Assembly: GCF_009389715.1 (NCBI RefSeq)
Contig: NW_024067667.1
Location: 442,001 to 506,000 of the forward strand
Direction: 5' to 3'
Length of the DNA: 64,000 nt
Source: Phoenix dactylifera
Lineage: Eukaryota > Streptophyta > Magnoliopsida > Arecales > Arecaceae
The notes beneath the pieces are model-generated. The model was not told the origin of the DNA and did not search any database. It saw only the letters and a program-made list of their open reading frames with translations. Positions within the stretch are counted from its first letter, which is position 1; every line of letters begins with the position of its first letter. The translations under genes and the position numbers were made by a program. Below are positions 36,237 to 48,650 of this stretch, piece by piece.

Positions 36237-38604
36237 TGTCATGCCCCGGACCCGGATCCGTGACACGGCCGTGCCATTGCCGGCTATCGCCCCCAATAGC
36301 ACGCAGCCTCATACAGGGGTAACAGGTAGCCAATGGATTTCAAACTTTCATATATTAAAATATTTGCATTACAACCTTGAAGATTGATACAAAAATACAG
36401 AACTTCTAAGCTGTTCAAATGTACAAAAGTATATAGGCTTCTCCAAAAATAACAAAGCTCTGTAACAAAAGAAAAATGTTTTTGATGGCGATCACTGATG
36501 ATGATCTGGAAGAAAATGGAAAACAAACAGGCATGAGCTACACGGCTCAGTAAGTAATCCTGCATAATCCTACCGAATCAACTAGTAGGCTAAACATGTT
36601 TATCAGGGTTTGAGAAGCTGACATGCATATTTATCTAACAATTATCATGGCATAATATGTATGCGAATTAAACAGAGCAGTATTGCAAGTCACAAAAATT
36701 TTCACAAAATATGCATATCTAACCGTGCCCCGGCATGCTGTGGTCCATTCTCTCGGATGCTACTGCGAAATCCATTCGGCCACTGGCAGGGCCAGCTTAG
36801 TCATTCTCGGCCACTAGCAAGGCCAGCTTAGTCATTCTCGGTCACTAGCAAGGCCAGCTCAGTTGCATTCGATCAGTAGCATCTTTGAACCCATTATAGT
36901 ATTTTGTTATACTAACTTGCATATATGATTAACATAGCAGCAAAATCGTGGTACGATACATGGCCATAGTCTATGAGATTAGGCAAGTTACTTATCCAAC
37001 GTAACACATCATGCATGAATCATATATACTTAAAAAAAATTACTTAGAGGATGTTAGTAAACATGGCATGATCTATAACAGGATTAGAACAGGTTACTTA
37101 CAATAAGTTGTTATCAATTCTTTGAGTCCGGACGACGAGTCTTTAATTCCTAGAACCATATTATAAGACTCACAATATCCTCTATTTATCATAAATTTTA
37201 GTCCAATTGAAGTAAATTTGAGTCTACCAGGCCTAATTGGGCCTCTAATGGAAAGGTTGGGCCTGATTTGTGGTTAAGTCCACTCTTTCCTAGCCAATTT
37301 GGCCTTCTGCCAATTTAATTGGGCCTGGTCTGGGTCTGATTTAGGGCTAATTGGGCCTGCTGGAGTCAACGTACCTGTTATGAACATGGTTCGGACCCAG
37401 CTGAATTGAGTTTAATTGGGTTCGAATTTAGCCCAATTTGCTTAATTTGGGTTCATTCAGGCTTGGTCGGGTTCACACCCAACACCAATTAGGCTTAGTT
37501 GACCCGTTTAATTCGATTGGGCTTGGATCAACCCTTCATTGGATTCACCCAAACCGAATTGAATTATTTGGGCCTAACGGGTTTCGGATCCGGACTCGGA
37601 TCCGACCCGCTAGGCAGCCCGCTAAGGCCCCTCTCTTTTTTTTTTGTTCCGTTTACCCTCTTCTCCTTTTTCCTTTTTTTTTGTGTGGGAGCCGCGCCGC
37701 CACCTCTTCGCCGGTGGAGAGGCGGGGGGGCTCAGCTGAGGCTGGCGGCCTCGCGGCCGCGTCTGTCGTCGGTACGGCCAGACCCGGCGGCCCCTTTGGC
37801 TGCCCCTCAGCCTTAGGGCGGCGGCGGCCGAGGGCTGTCACCTGCAGGCCGAGTCCGGTTGGGCTCGGCCCGGGTGGCAGTTGGGCCTGGGCTTGGGCCG
37901 TCCTCAGGCTGGCCCGCGGCCTGTGGGTCCGGCCCGCAGCCCGTGAGTCTTCCTCCGGTTTCCCCTGTCAAGATTAACCCTCACTGCCTCACTGTGCCGG
38001 TCTCCTCCTCTCTGTTTCGTTGATGAAACAGGGAGGGAAACACCCCACAAAGGGGTTCCTCCACCCCTTTCTTGCCTAGACCTACCTACAGGGGTCCATA
38101 CCTTGTTGTGGCTGGTTGAAGCTATGCAGTATCACCTCGGTACACTCCCTCCTTCCTCTCCTAAGGCTGCGGGGTCCCTTCTGCCTCCAGCTCCAGGGCT
38201 TGGCTCTCTGGTATAGCAATTCAGAGGGTTAGAGAGTTAGGGAGGGTATCTCAAAAACCAGGGGGTTAGCGGATTTTAGGGGTATAAAAACTTAGCTTAG
38301 GATTTGACCCTGAAGGAGAGGTGGCATCCTCTCCTTCCTCAGTGTCCCGGGAGCCACCAGCTGCCCCTCCCCTTCAGGCCAGCTCACAGCTCGCCTGCCG
38401 AGGGGAAGAGGAGGTGGCAGGTTCCCGTTTTGCATGTTTGTGGAGGTCTTCTCCGTTGGCCACCTGGTGGTCCTGTCCTTTCAGCTCTCAGGCGGGAGAT
38501 CACTGTCATCTTGGGCCAGTGTGGCCTGCTAACCCCCCCGGCTCAATACTCTCCAACTAGGCCCTATAGTATTAGGCCCGGTCTGTATTGGGTCGGACAT
38601 TACA
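36237..38604 (-). mobile_element. Solo LTR of a Ty3/gypsy-type retrotransposon with 5-bp target-site duplication
   Basis: A 2,368-bp segment that starts TGTCATGCCC and ends GGACATTACA, i.e. with the inverted terminal TG..CA pattern of LTRs. It is flanked by ATTAT on both sides (36232-36236 and 38605-38609). On the minus strand the GC-rich leader comes first and a TTACTGAGCCGTGTAGCTCATG word follows, the same order as in the LTR-like segments at 29728 and 46677, hence the strand call. No PBS, gag or pol is present, consistent with recombination between two LTRs. A 179-codon frame at 37438-37977 is GC-rich chance sequence. Confidence 0.82.
36773..36864. repeat. 31-bp minisatellite, three units, inside the solo LTR
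   Basis: Three units of CATTCTCGGCCACTAGCAAG plus GCCAGCTTAGT, with two or three differences per unit. Confidence 0.9.
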
Positions 38605-38609
38605 ATTAT

Positions 38610-40458
38610 TCTCTTAAAAGGAAAATGAAATAAAAACATCATGAAGGAGAAATCTTAGATGGTATAGCGTTAATTTCTTAGTGTATGATCGGCGCCTATG
38701 TAAGAATGCGTCGACATGGTATGTATCAATAGGGTCTTGGACTTGGTAGGACATGATAGAAAACAAGTCATCGAGCCTATCTATCACCATATCCACGCAT
38801 AACCACATGCAAATCATTTTTCACAGCAAACATCCAATAAGATACTTGAACCCAGAGCCTCGTGCTACAATAAAGCTCTACATTGACCAGAATATATATC
38901 GATGCGCTAAGGTCGACTATCCCGAGCTACTTGCAACTAGCGATCTAGATAAACCTTTACACACACACGGCCACTGCTGTGGTCCTCTTTAAAAACTTTT
39001 GATTATATAAAGAACCAAATGCATCATTTTTACCTCATTAGTTATTATAATATCAGAGCTCAAAGAAAAAACCTCTATTGCCACGTGTCATGCATGCTTG
39101 GCACTTCACAGCACAATATTCCCACGGCTCCAAACCCATGAACTGAACCAATCCTCTCGTGCCATAAATTATGGAGCCTTGCTGGATATATACCATGGTT
39201 GGTCTAACATATCCGAAGCACAGTGCAAGGAACAATAAATTTAGCCTAAACCAATAACATGAACTCAATCCTGAGAATGGAAGGCCTCTAAGTCTGTTAC
39301 TTTTAGACCAACCACCATTTGAGCTTATGAAGGGGAAGCTTGGAATGAGGTTTTGGCATCATTTCATATATCCACCTTGTGCCGCCAACCAGTCGCAAAA
39401 GCATGCATTGAGGACCCATTTTATTAGCATAGCTCAAGATTTTTATGTGATCTATATATGTCTCTTAAAAGAAGGGGACACCATTTGTACATTGTGTATC
39501 CTTCGGGTGATTGAGTCATGATTGATCACTTGAATGTCTCTGCTAGCGAGGAATTGAATTTTTTCTTTTAGGCCATGGGCCTCCAACTATTGCAAACCTC
39601 CATCTGCAAAGATAAATAGGAATTTGTTGCAGGATATCTTTACTTGTGAGTTTTGAATTATCATGTCCAAGCTAAGAAGTAAAATAGTATTCATTATAGT
39701 TGAGATTCATTTACTAATGCATGAAAAGCTCTCATACTGTCATACAATGCTTATTGTAATATGATGAATGAATTTGCAACTTTGTGGTATAACCTAATAG
39801 GGGATATGGCTGTAAAGAGCGAATCTATGGATACAGAGGCCATGCAAACAGTAAGTTCATGAAGGATCAATCCTTGAAGGCATGCTTATACAACTTCAAG
39901 AGCCATATATTTCTATAATTTTTCTTGAATTTCTTTTTACCAAAGAAGAATATCTAAAACTAGCTTGTCCTTTTTATATATAGGAATATTCGCATGAGCT
40001 TGTAACATAAAATGCCAAAATCATGGGCATGATCAAAAGAGTTATCTTACTATTTTTTCATTGTAGTGAAGTCCCATAGGTTTGGTGTTAATTGTCAAAC
40101 TGTAAAACCCTAATGCGCCCTAGTTTCCTCATAAATTGTACAAGATCTTCAAAATAAAGATTATAGAAGCATACGATACACTAAACTTTTACAACTGTAA
40201 CTTTGTAAACTCATTCTAAACATGAATTAGGCTCCACCGCACTCCAATCCTTGTTGACCCTGCTAAACCTCGAACAAGCCTAGTCTTTAGACTGTCCATG
40301 TACCTCTATCTTAGTCAAGCCCAACTATAATTATAGGCAAAAGTGGAATGGGTTTACATATTACTTTCGACCACTAGTGCACTCTCTCTATTCATACATG
40401 CATACATATGCATATACATACATACCTATAATATATATATGTATACATATGCATATAT

Positions 40459-40507
<49 letters not shown>

Positions 40508-41850
40508 AAATGAGGAAGTAAGAGTCACATCAAACCCTTTAGGTAATTCGTGGAGAAACTATAATGGCTATTACAAAAGAGTTTTTTTTAACATATCTAT
40601 ATACATGTATATCTATATAATTATTTCTTTTTGTATATATACCTTTACGAATATCTAAAATGACATATGTACTCTCATAAATTTAGAATTTATATATGCC
40701 ATCGTAAATTATTGTATTTTGCATATATATCCTCGTAAATTCATCATTTACTTGTATATAATTTTAGATATTTATAAGGATATACATGCAAAAAAAATTT
40801 CATTCAAAATTCATTCAAATTTTCATTTTTTTTCAAATAAACGTCACTTTTTTTCAAAAAAATCTGATAGCTGGCAAAACTGAGCGAATTACTGCCCGTG
40901 ATAATAACCCTCGCAGGTTGCACGTGAAGTTGTTGCGTTATCCAAAAATAATTATCATAAAATTTATTGATTTGATCCCAAAAATAAAATCTTGCCAAAT
41001 CTCTTTGCGTTCTTTCAAAACATAATAACTATTTCTATCGAAGAAAAGATAATTACTATAACAAAAATCATTAATTTTTTTAAAAAAGTTTGTATTAAAA
41101 GCGAAACTGAACAAATAAAAGATAATAATCATAACCTCATAGAAACTTATTTAAACGAAATAATGCCGACGACGTTATCATAAGCTTATTTCCTTCTTCC
41201 TCTCTATGCATGCTTTAAATTCGCTATCAAATGCAGTAACAATTGCCCTCTCCCCTTCACTTGATACCTCTCAACAATCAATTTTCATGTTTATAGGCTT
41301 TGGCCCTTTATAACCCATATTTACCTTCAACTGCTCCAATTAAGCCACCCATCATGCCCTAGATGGATCTCACAATCACTGCACATAATTAAATTAAACA
41401 AAGACAATAGCACATAACATAGCATTCTAGCTAACATCCACTGCCATTTAATCTTGAGAAGATTGCTGAATAGTACTCCACAGAGCTCCCACCCTCTGAC
41501 GCCATCTACAGTGATTGCCACTACTACCATTTACCTTTTTTTCAGACCAAAACTTATTTTTTACCTTTAACCGCCAGCTTAAAAAAGGTTGTCTTCCGGC
41601 GACTGCATTTAATTGAACACCCCGGGAATCTTATCACCTTTCACCATGCAAAACTCGGCCAGCGATGTGACCCGCTCTTCCTCCTGTGGACCCCACCTCC
41701 GCCCGCACCGTTACCATGTCCCCACGGAATCCACTCCCCTGCCACGAATCCCCCCACCAGAAGCCTCCGATTGGCCGAGAAATTAAAAGGACAGCCGATA
41801 TGGCGTAATTACATTGGATCCGCGGGACCAGCGGAACACGGATGGCTCGT
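38610..41850. other. Intergenic DNA, no gene seen
   Basis: AT-rich sequence with a compound microsatellite at 40461-40508. Short frames at 38304-39300 and 40780-41180 have no recognisable domain. The last 200 bp before the AHL gene become GC-richer. Confidence 0.5.
40461..40508. repeat. Compound (AC)n(AT)n microsatellite
   Basis: About 14 AC units run directly into about 9 AT units, preceded from 40395 by irregular CATACATATG words. Confidence 0.95.
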
Positions 41851-41852
41851 TC

Positions 41853-41859
41853 TATATAA
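41853..41859 (+). promoter_or_regulatory. TATA box of the AHL gene
   Basis: TATATAA 75 bp upstream of the start codon predicts transcription start near 41885 and a 5' UTR of about 50 bases. Confidence 0.7.
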
Positions 41860-41933
41860 CGACCAAAGCGTGACCCCATTCCTTATTATGTTATTCGCGA
41901 ATTTTCTCTTCTCTTTTTTTTTTGTTTTTAGCC

Positions 41934-42740
41934 ATGGCCGAATACGTGCCACCCACCATGATCACTCTTGCCGAGCCCCGAGACAATCCCCCCTCCGACG
42001 ACGACGAATCCCGACGCCGCGCCCTCTCCGCCGACCCCGCCGCAGGTGGAGGCGGAGGAGAGCCTTCCTCCGGTTCGGCCGGGAGGAAGCCTCGCGGGAG
42101 GCCGCCGGGGTCGAAGAACAAGCCGAAGCCGCCGGTGGTGATAACAAAGGAGAGCGAGGCGGCGATGCACCCGATGGTGCTGGAGCTCGCCGCTGGCTTC
42201 GACGTGCTGGAGTGCGTCGCCGCCTTTGCCCGCCGGCGGCGGATGGGGATCTCCATCCTCAGCGGCAGCGGCGTCGTCGCCAACGTCCCCCTTCGCCACC
42301 CCCCAACCAATCCCCCCGTCATGACCCTCCACGGCCGCTACGACATCCTCTCCCTCTCCGGCACCATCCTCCCGCAGAACTCCGCCGCCGGGCAGGCCAC
42401 CTTCTCGATATCGCTGGCGGGGACGCAGGGGCACGTGATCGGGGGGACGTTGGCTGGGCCACTGAAGGCGGCGGGACCGGTTGTGCTGGTCGCGGCGTCG
42501 TTCGTCAACCCGGAGTTTTACCGTCTGCCGCTGGTGGTCTCCCCGGCGGAGGATGATGAGGCCGCGGCGGCGGTCAAGGTGGACGAGGTGAAGCCCGGAG
42601 GGGTGGAGGCGGGCGTGGCGGTCTACGGCGTGCCCGGTGGATCCCGCCCGTTGACCGGTCCACTTCCCCACCATGAGATGGTTTTGTGGGCCCAGCCCTC
42701 CTCCGCTCGCTCTCCCCACCCTCCTCCCCCTCACTACTGA
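41934..42740 (+). CDS. AT-hook motif nuclear-localized (AHL) protein, intronless
   Basis: 268 codons. Residues 54-65 are one AT-hook with core RGRPPGSKNKPK, which binds the minor groove of AT-rich DNA. Residues about 79-200 are the PPC/DUF296 domain (HPMVLELAAGFDVLECV, SGSGVVANVPLRHP, GRYDILSLSGTILP, GHVIGGTLAGPL), which mediates trimer formation and contact with other nuclear factors. The single hook followed by one PPC domain and the lack of introns fit clade A AHLs, regulators of growth, flowering and hormone responses. The usual GRFEIL core is GRYDIL here, a conservative change. The start at 41934 has a strong context (GCCATGGCC); codons upstream in frame lack ATG. The acidic, low-complexity tail ends in a proline/serine-rich stretch. 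The gene is very GC-rich compared with its flanks, as often seen for intronless monocot genes. Confidence 0.93.
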   Translation: MAEYVPPTMITLAEPRDNPPSDDDESRRRALSADPAAGGGGGEPSSGSAGRKPRGRPPGSKNKPKPPVVITKESEAAMHPMVLELAAGFDVLECVAAFARRRRMGISILSGSGVVANVPLRHPPTNPPVMTLHGRYDILSLSGTILPQNSAAGQATFSISLAGTQGHVIGGTLAGPLKAAGPVVLVAASFVNPEFYRLPLVVSPAEDDEAAAAVKVDEVKPGGVEAGVAVYGVPGGSRPLTGPLPHHEMVLWAQPSSARSPHPPPPHY

Positions 42741-44140
42741 GTGTGTCCGACTCCATATATCTTAGTTTTCTTTGTCAGAAAAAAAAATAAATCAACAGAA
42801 AGATTAGAGAGAGAGGGGAGGAAGAGGAGGAGGAGGATGGGGTTATTATTAGGAGGAAAGGAAACAAATAGTAAGGCAGGCCTGTTTTCTTTTGTTAGCG
42901 CTGGGAGTAGTAGCAGCAGTAGAAAAAGCAGAGAGGAGTCCTTCCGTGGCACGGTGAAGGTGGCCGGAGGGGATGGTGCGTCTTGTCGGTCTATGTCTTA
43001 GGGCTATAAAGACGTTCTTCTAATTTTTTTTTGTTCTTCTCGGGAAGCGTCGCCTCTTCGACTCCCAAAGCAGGGCAAGGCTAGCTGGGAGAAGAGAGAG
43101 AGCCGTTGGGTTAAGCTTGGAGGCATATTTCTCTTTCTTTCTTCTTCTTATTTTTTTACTTTTCTGTTGTTTCACATAAGGAGGTGACCAAGGAGAGAAA
43201 AAAAAAGAAGAAATGAAGATGTTTCAGGGTGTTTCTCTTCTATCATCAGAACGTACCATTTGTTATTTTATAGCAGTGATCAATAGTTTGGTTTTATTTA
43301 ATTGTTCAGTTGTCTTATTCGTGGAGCTGATATATGGTTAATGTGTACCTTATAGTTCATTTGTTCCTATGTCTCTAATGGGCACACGCTGGAGATAAAT
43401 CCATGCATGATTGCACGTATCAAACTTCTCTTGTAGTAGCAGTAGCACCAACTCCATTTTATGACGGTGGAATCCGTGGAGTTGATCAGAATGGTTGGAA
43501 GGACCTCAAACTACACCATTGCTCCGGGTTAGATGACAGAATGGATTATTTTTGTTTTTTTTTTTCTTTTCTTTTCTTTTTCTTTTATCTTCTTTTACTT
43601 TTTCTCTGCATCCAATCTCAAAAAAGCAAAGATGAGGTGTCGCATAAGCACTTGATGAGCTTCGCCAAGTTGCACAGATGCAGTAGCACATGGCTTATTA
43701 TTTTGTCCGATCCAAAGGGTAAAGAAGGTGAAAGGGGGATAAAGATAGGCTGCTGTTCTTTTCTTTTTGACGAAGAAAGGATCGATATATGGTAACGGAG
43801 AAAAGAAGGATTTGGCACCTCATAGAAAATTATGTTTCCTTCGGCCGTTAACTTGCTGCTGCTCCTACTTGTCATAGGATGTCTCTTCTTACTTTATCTC
43901 GACTCCACGGCTGGTGCAGGGACTAAAGGCCATGAGTGTACTTTGCTTTAATGTCCTATGAGTTCAGTGGACCATCCATCGATCGATTTGTCCCTAGCTA
44001 GTATCTTGGGTGGCTTGAAGGTAGCTAGGGGCAAGGGCTGGCTATCATTAGGGTTTCTAGCCCAGCATGCCCAGGTATCTTTCATCAGCAGGAGCCATCA
44101 TTCTTAGATCCTTGTTGTCCCCCCCCCTCCCCACGCATAC

Positions 44141-44176
<36 letters not shown>

Positions 44177-44330
44177 ATGGCACAAGGGAGGATTGGTAGT
44201 GTTGGCTACGCCACCACTGGAGATCTTAAGAAGCCAAGATGTCAATCTTTAATTGGAAACATAAAGAGGAGAATTCTGACTCCAATGCCGAGAATAAAAT
44301 TTTAACATCCGATCCTTCCTTCTTTTTTCT
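42741..44330. other. AHL 3' UTR and intergenic DNA
   Basis: The first several hundred bases, purine-rich, probably include the AHL 3' UTR. C/T-rich tracts and a (GA)14-15 microsatellite (44146-44174) follow. No further gene recognised. Confidence 0.5.
44146..44174. repeat. (GA)n microsatellite
   Basis: About 14 GA units following a poly(C) run at 44119-44127. Confidence 0.95.
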
Positions 44331-44332
44331 TC

Positions 44333-44645
44333 TTTTTTTTTTTCTTTTTTTTAATTAAAAAAAAGAGGGAGAAAAAACCTCACCAGTGTAGCAGTCCTCA
44401 CTGGGCCTTTCTTTCAATAGAGAATGTTCGATGATGGTAGAAATTTTGCTCATATTCTTTTCAACCCGTGGGTTACCTTACGTGTGAGTGCGTCATTCCA
44501 GTGCCACCTTAGTGCCAGCTGGACCAGATGGCGTTTCCAACGAGCTTATCCAGGTGGGGGTATCCGGTCCCCATCATTTAATCGACGTCTGCGTGTTTTG
44601 AACCTGGACTACGACGGTGGAAGCGAAGCTCATAAAAAAGAAAAC
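44333..44645 (-). mobile_element. SINE-like element, copy 3
   Basis: A poly(T)-rich tract at about 44328-44352 corresponds to the A-rich tail of a minus-strand element. GTAGCAGTCCTCACTGGGCC (44387 on) and ATGTTCGATGATGG match copy 1. AATCGACGTCTGCGTG and a B-box-like GGTTCAAAAC (minus strand, about 44605-44596) match copy 2. The A-box end appears to be cut off at about 44640. Confidence 0.55.
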
Positions 44646-44649
44646 CATG

Positions 44650-45688
44650 AATATTAAGTCTAGAGTTTTTTAACTAGCGGGTATTAAAAACAAATGATTG
44701 TCAATCGAGGGATGGGACCTCAATTTATCCTTATTTAATAAGGTGAATCTTAACGGCCAAATTTGGTGTGTGGCAGGATTTTGAAGATACACAGATTTGA
44801 TGAGATATAATTACTGTGTCTTCCCTTTTAACTTTCACGGAGCCAAATGTCCGAAGCTCACTAGCATTGGCAATGAGAAATTCCTGCAGAAAAAGTGTTT
44901 TAACTTATTGTCTGATAGGGGGCTGTGATGAGATGCAATCTACTGTTTCTTCCCTTTAAGCCATCTACTCCTCGTTGAATCAGATGATAAATATATCAAA
45001 AGAATCATCATGTATGGATCATTCTTGCTACTGCAGAAAGAGTTGGAGATGGTTCACAAGCAAGATTCGCTATATCAAAAAGCGAGATTCTATACTAAAC
45101 TTTGAAGGTCATAACTTGCTTGAATGATGCTTGATCGATAATGCTTTTTTATTTTGAAATCAAGTGACTATTTGAGCTTTATGATGTACTACCACCTCAA
45201 AAGGCTACGACATATCAAGTGATTAGGATGAAAATTCATCGTTTGCATCTCAAAATGAGCTAGTTAAAGCAAACTTTTCTTCTTCAAGAAAGATTCTAAC
45301 CAAACATTACTCCTGATCTGGGAAAAATTAGATGGAGTAGTTAAAGGTAAAGTCGATATAGAGGTTGAGATCTATCTCTATAGAATTTTAGCTTTTTTAT
45401 AATTATTCTTATTAACTGAATTGATAAGTGCGAGAGATGCACTTGTTTCCCCGTTCCTACAAATTACTACCTAACACGGATATTTTCTAGACTATTCAAA
45501 CTTCAATGAGGCATTCCACCTAGACACATGTGATTCTCCACATACAGTGGCTGCAAATTTTAAAAGGGGTATTATAGGATATACTTAGAATGTTTAATTA
45601 TTGTAGGATGTTTCTACCCCATTTGAAATCTCCTGAAAACACATTCTAATAAATAACGTTTAATGCCCTTGTTGGAAGGAAAAACTGA
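44650..45688. other. Intergenic DNA, no gene seen
   Basis: AT-rich sequence with no recognisable feature. Confidence 0.5.
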
Positions 45689-45693
45689 CCATC

Positions 45694-46225
45694 TGTGAGG
45701 CCCAATAGTCCCACATCGGAAAGACTCGTTCCAGAGCCTGGGCATATGAGGCGGGTGTCTCCTAATCCTGCAGACGCGTTTTGGGTGGAAAACAAAACCG
45801 GGAAGGGGTGAAGGACGCTTGCGTGAAGCTCCAGAACCGGACAATATCTGGCAGGGGAGCCTCGTGTTCCCCCCTCATGTGGCCCCCACGTGGGCACTGG
45901 GTGCCTCACGTGCCTCGCGGAGGCGGGGGCGTGACATTTGGTATCAGAGCCGAGGACGGCTCTTGTCCGATGGTGGGAAGGGTGTGAGGCCCAATAGTCC
46001 CACATCGGAAAGACTCGTTCCAGAGCCTGGGCATATGAGGCGGGTGTCTCCTAATCCTGCAGACGCGTTTTGGATGGAAAACAAAACCGGAGAGGGGTGA
46101 AGGACGCTTGCGTGAAGCTCCAGAACTGGACAATATCTGGCAGGGGAGTCCCGTGTTCCCCTCTCATGTGGCCCCCACGTGGGCACTGGGTGCCTCACGT
46201 GCCTCGCGCAGGCGGGGGCGTGACA
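45694..46225 (+). mobile_element. Complete TRIM (terminal-repeat retrotransposon in miniature), family B
   Basis: Two 243-bp LTRs (45694-45936 and 45983-46225), both starting TGTGAGGCCC and ending GCGTGACA, differ at only about eight to ten positions. The 46-bp interior begins almost immediately with the primer-binding site TGGTATCAGAGC (45939-45950) for initiator tRNA-Met and ends with a purine-rich polypurine tract (GGTGGGAAGGG, 45972-45982). The flanks carry an exact CCATC target-site duplication (45689-45693 and 46226-46230). There is no coding capacity, so it must have moved with enzymes supplied by another element. Each LTR contains GTCCCACATCG, identical to the plant snRNA upstream sequence element. 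Short frames on both strands are artefacts of GC content. Confidence 0.95.
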
Positions 46226-46676
46226 CCATCCACATTTTCTGGCCCACAGTTCCTCACATCTCCTAACCTACATTAATTGGGATATATGAAAGTTTCAAAT
46301 CCTTGCTCGAGCATTTATCATTTATTTATTTAGATAAACATAACCATTTTAAACATAAAAAATACACGAGCATCCCACGCCAATCTTTAATAGTTCCTAA
46401 TTATGACCTAACAAAAAATAATAACAATAATAAATGAAATGAAAATTTTATAGATTGATGCTTAATTTATCATTTTAGGTGGCTAATCTTCTTCAACATT
46501 TTGATAATCAAATGTCTCCCTGCTTTTAGCAAAGAGCCCAGATCAACCAATGACACGATTTTTGACGACACTAAGTCGACTTTTGAAAAATTGCCACTAA
46601 AGATATTAGTAGCATTTTTTTTTATTTTTAGTTGCACTTTTGTATGCTAATAAAAATTTATTTTTTTGCAGTGAGG

Positions 46677-48650
46677 CCCAGCCTCACTGGGCCGGCCCAT
46701 TGGCCCGGCCACACGTCAAGTGACGGCCTGAAGGCCCTCTTCCCATTCATAATAGGGCAGAGCCCTGTTTGACCCCACAGAGGAGAAAGAGTCCTCCTCC
46801 ACCATGGATGCTCCCGGATATCCTAGCCTCCATTTCAGTCGATCCTATCCTCCGCGAGAATTGCGACAGAGCAACCACCCCCCAAGCTTCTCTCTTTGGA
46901 AAACCCTCCTATAAATCTCTCAACTCTCAGCAATTGACCACCTCTAAGCTCTACCGGGCACCTCTCCTCCTCCTCCTCCTTCCTCTTCTCCTGTGACGAG
47001 AGTGCCCCCTCAGCTAAGCGCCGCCGCTGAAGTATCTTCCTCTTTCCTTTAGACCACCGATGACCCTATTTTTTTTTTCTTCTCCCTGTTTTGAGCATTG
47101 TCGCCGCTGGCAGCTGACCGAGCCTCCCTCAGTTAAGATCCATCACCTCCGTCCACCGCTAGTAAGCTCTCTTCCTCTCTTCCTCCGATCAAGCCAACCG
47201 AGTGGTTTTCTTCTCCTATTTTAGCCAAACCGAGAATGATCTCGGTATTCCTTTCTCGTCAAATGCTACAGCTGCAGCCGACTGCCATCTACTGTTCACG
47301 GTTGTTCATCGACCACCGAGGCCCAATCGCCACCGGACTTTCTCCCTTGGGTTCTTCTCCCTCCTCTTCTTTCTCTTCCTCCTGTCCATTCTTCTTATTC
47401 TTATTTCTTCCATTTTTCTTCCCATTTTCCCCCTATTTGTAATTAATCTTAAAAAAGAAGGAAAACCCTCTTTTCTCTCTCTACTTAATTGTGGACAAGA
47501 TTCATTGATGATCTTAAATGGCTCGTGCCATCGACGGACAAAACTCTGACCCCTAAATGAACCCGAGCTAAGATACTCTCTCCTTCCTCACTTTCTCTCT
47601 CTATAGGGTTTTCTCTCTCTAGATAGGTTTAGAAAATCTAGTGTAAGCTTTGCTCTTCTTATTGCTTGGATCCAAGTTGATGCAGTTTGGATTCCTGAAT
47701 AGTCCCGGTACTCGGGCGGTAGATTGGTCCATTACTTCAGCCCCAACTAGATCTTTCGAAATTTAGCCACTATTGACTTTTTTTTGACTAGTTAAATTAT
47801 TCTTGCTTGGATCCATCTGAGCAATCGTGCACTATCACCTGACCAACTTGATTTAGGGGCATGAGGCCGTTACTAGTGGTGTTTGATTTTGATTTCGTTT
47901 GACTTCTGGAATGATGATGAAATTTATGATGTTTTAATTATATTAAAATAGGTACACCTGACCCATCTAATTGAAGTTGGATTTTTGAAGCGAGAAGAAA
48001 TAAGTAACCTAATGCTTCAAAGTGTATTTTCTAAATTTTTAGTAAAATAATAATTAATTGATTAAATATAATTATGATATCTGTTTTATACTTAGTTAAA
48101 TAGATCAATCGTGTTAATGTTATGATTATTTTAAAATATGTTTTATGCTATGTTATAAAATCTAAAAAATGTGATTGGGCAAATCATAAAAAAATCTGTT
48201 TTATAAGTTTGCATTGTCAGCACAGCTATGATCTGATCTGGCCCCGCCAATGAAGATTATTTGTTAGCTCTATCGACTTGTAATCCGTAAGAAACTAATT
48301 TCGACACCGTACCATGGGTGACTAGAATAGTGGTATTTGGAACAGCATGCCACTGATGATTAAGAATAATGGTTTTTTGCACTTTGTGCATTCTAACCCA
48401 TATCACTAGGTTATGTGGCCATAGCCTGATTTCTAATGTCTAATTTTTAATTTCTGTTTCTGGTATTTCTTGTGAAAACTATTCTATACTTCAAAAAAAA
48501 TATACATTATTCGAGAAATGATTTCTTTTTTTATCAATATTTTGTGTTTTTGATTAATTATTTGGCCTGCTTGACCCCATTTTGGAGTATTATATTACTT
48601 ACTAGGCTAGTATAGCTCATTATTATTTTTTTTTCTATTTTTTAATCCAG
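46677..48650 (+). mobile_element. LTR-like fragment, probable Ty3/gypsy relic
   Basis: Starts TGAGGCCCAGCC, has a TATA-like CTATAAATCTCTC at about 46910 and a long C/T-rich leader. At about 48590 it has TTACTTACTAGGCTAGTATAGCTCATT, in the same order as in the LTRs at 36237-38604 and 29728-31596. Its expected 3' terminus (GGCCGTGTCACG...CA) was not found, so it is truncated. Frames at 47202-47549 and 49107-49625 are low-complexity C/T translations. Confidence 0.4.

Noticed and set aside
37438-37977. 179-codon frame in a GC-rich segment
   Set aside because: Lies inside the solo LTR defined by TG/CA ends and target-site duplication; no domain.
41771-42556. 261-codon frame overlapping the AHL gene, and several antisense frames
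   Set aside because: GC-rich shadow frames full of Arg/Pro/Gly; the AHL frame carries the AT-hook and PPC domains.
45614-46276. Set of 68-119-codon frames on both strands with internal similarity
   Set aside because: They come from the duplicated LTRs of the TRIM element; the apparent repeat proteins are LTR translations.
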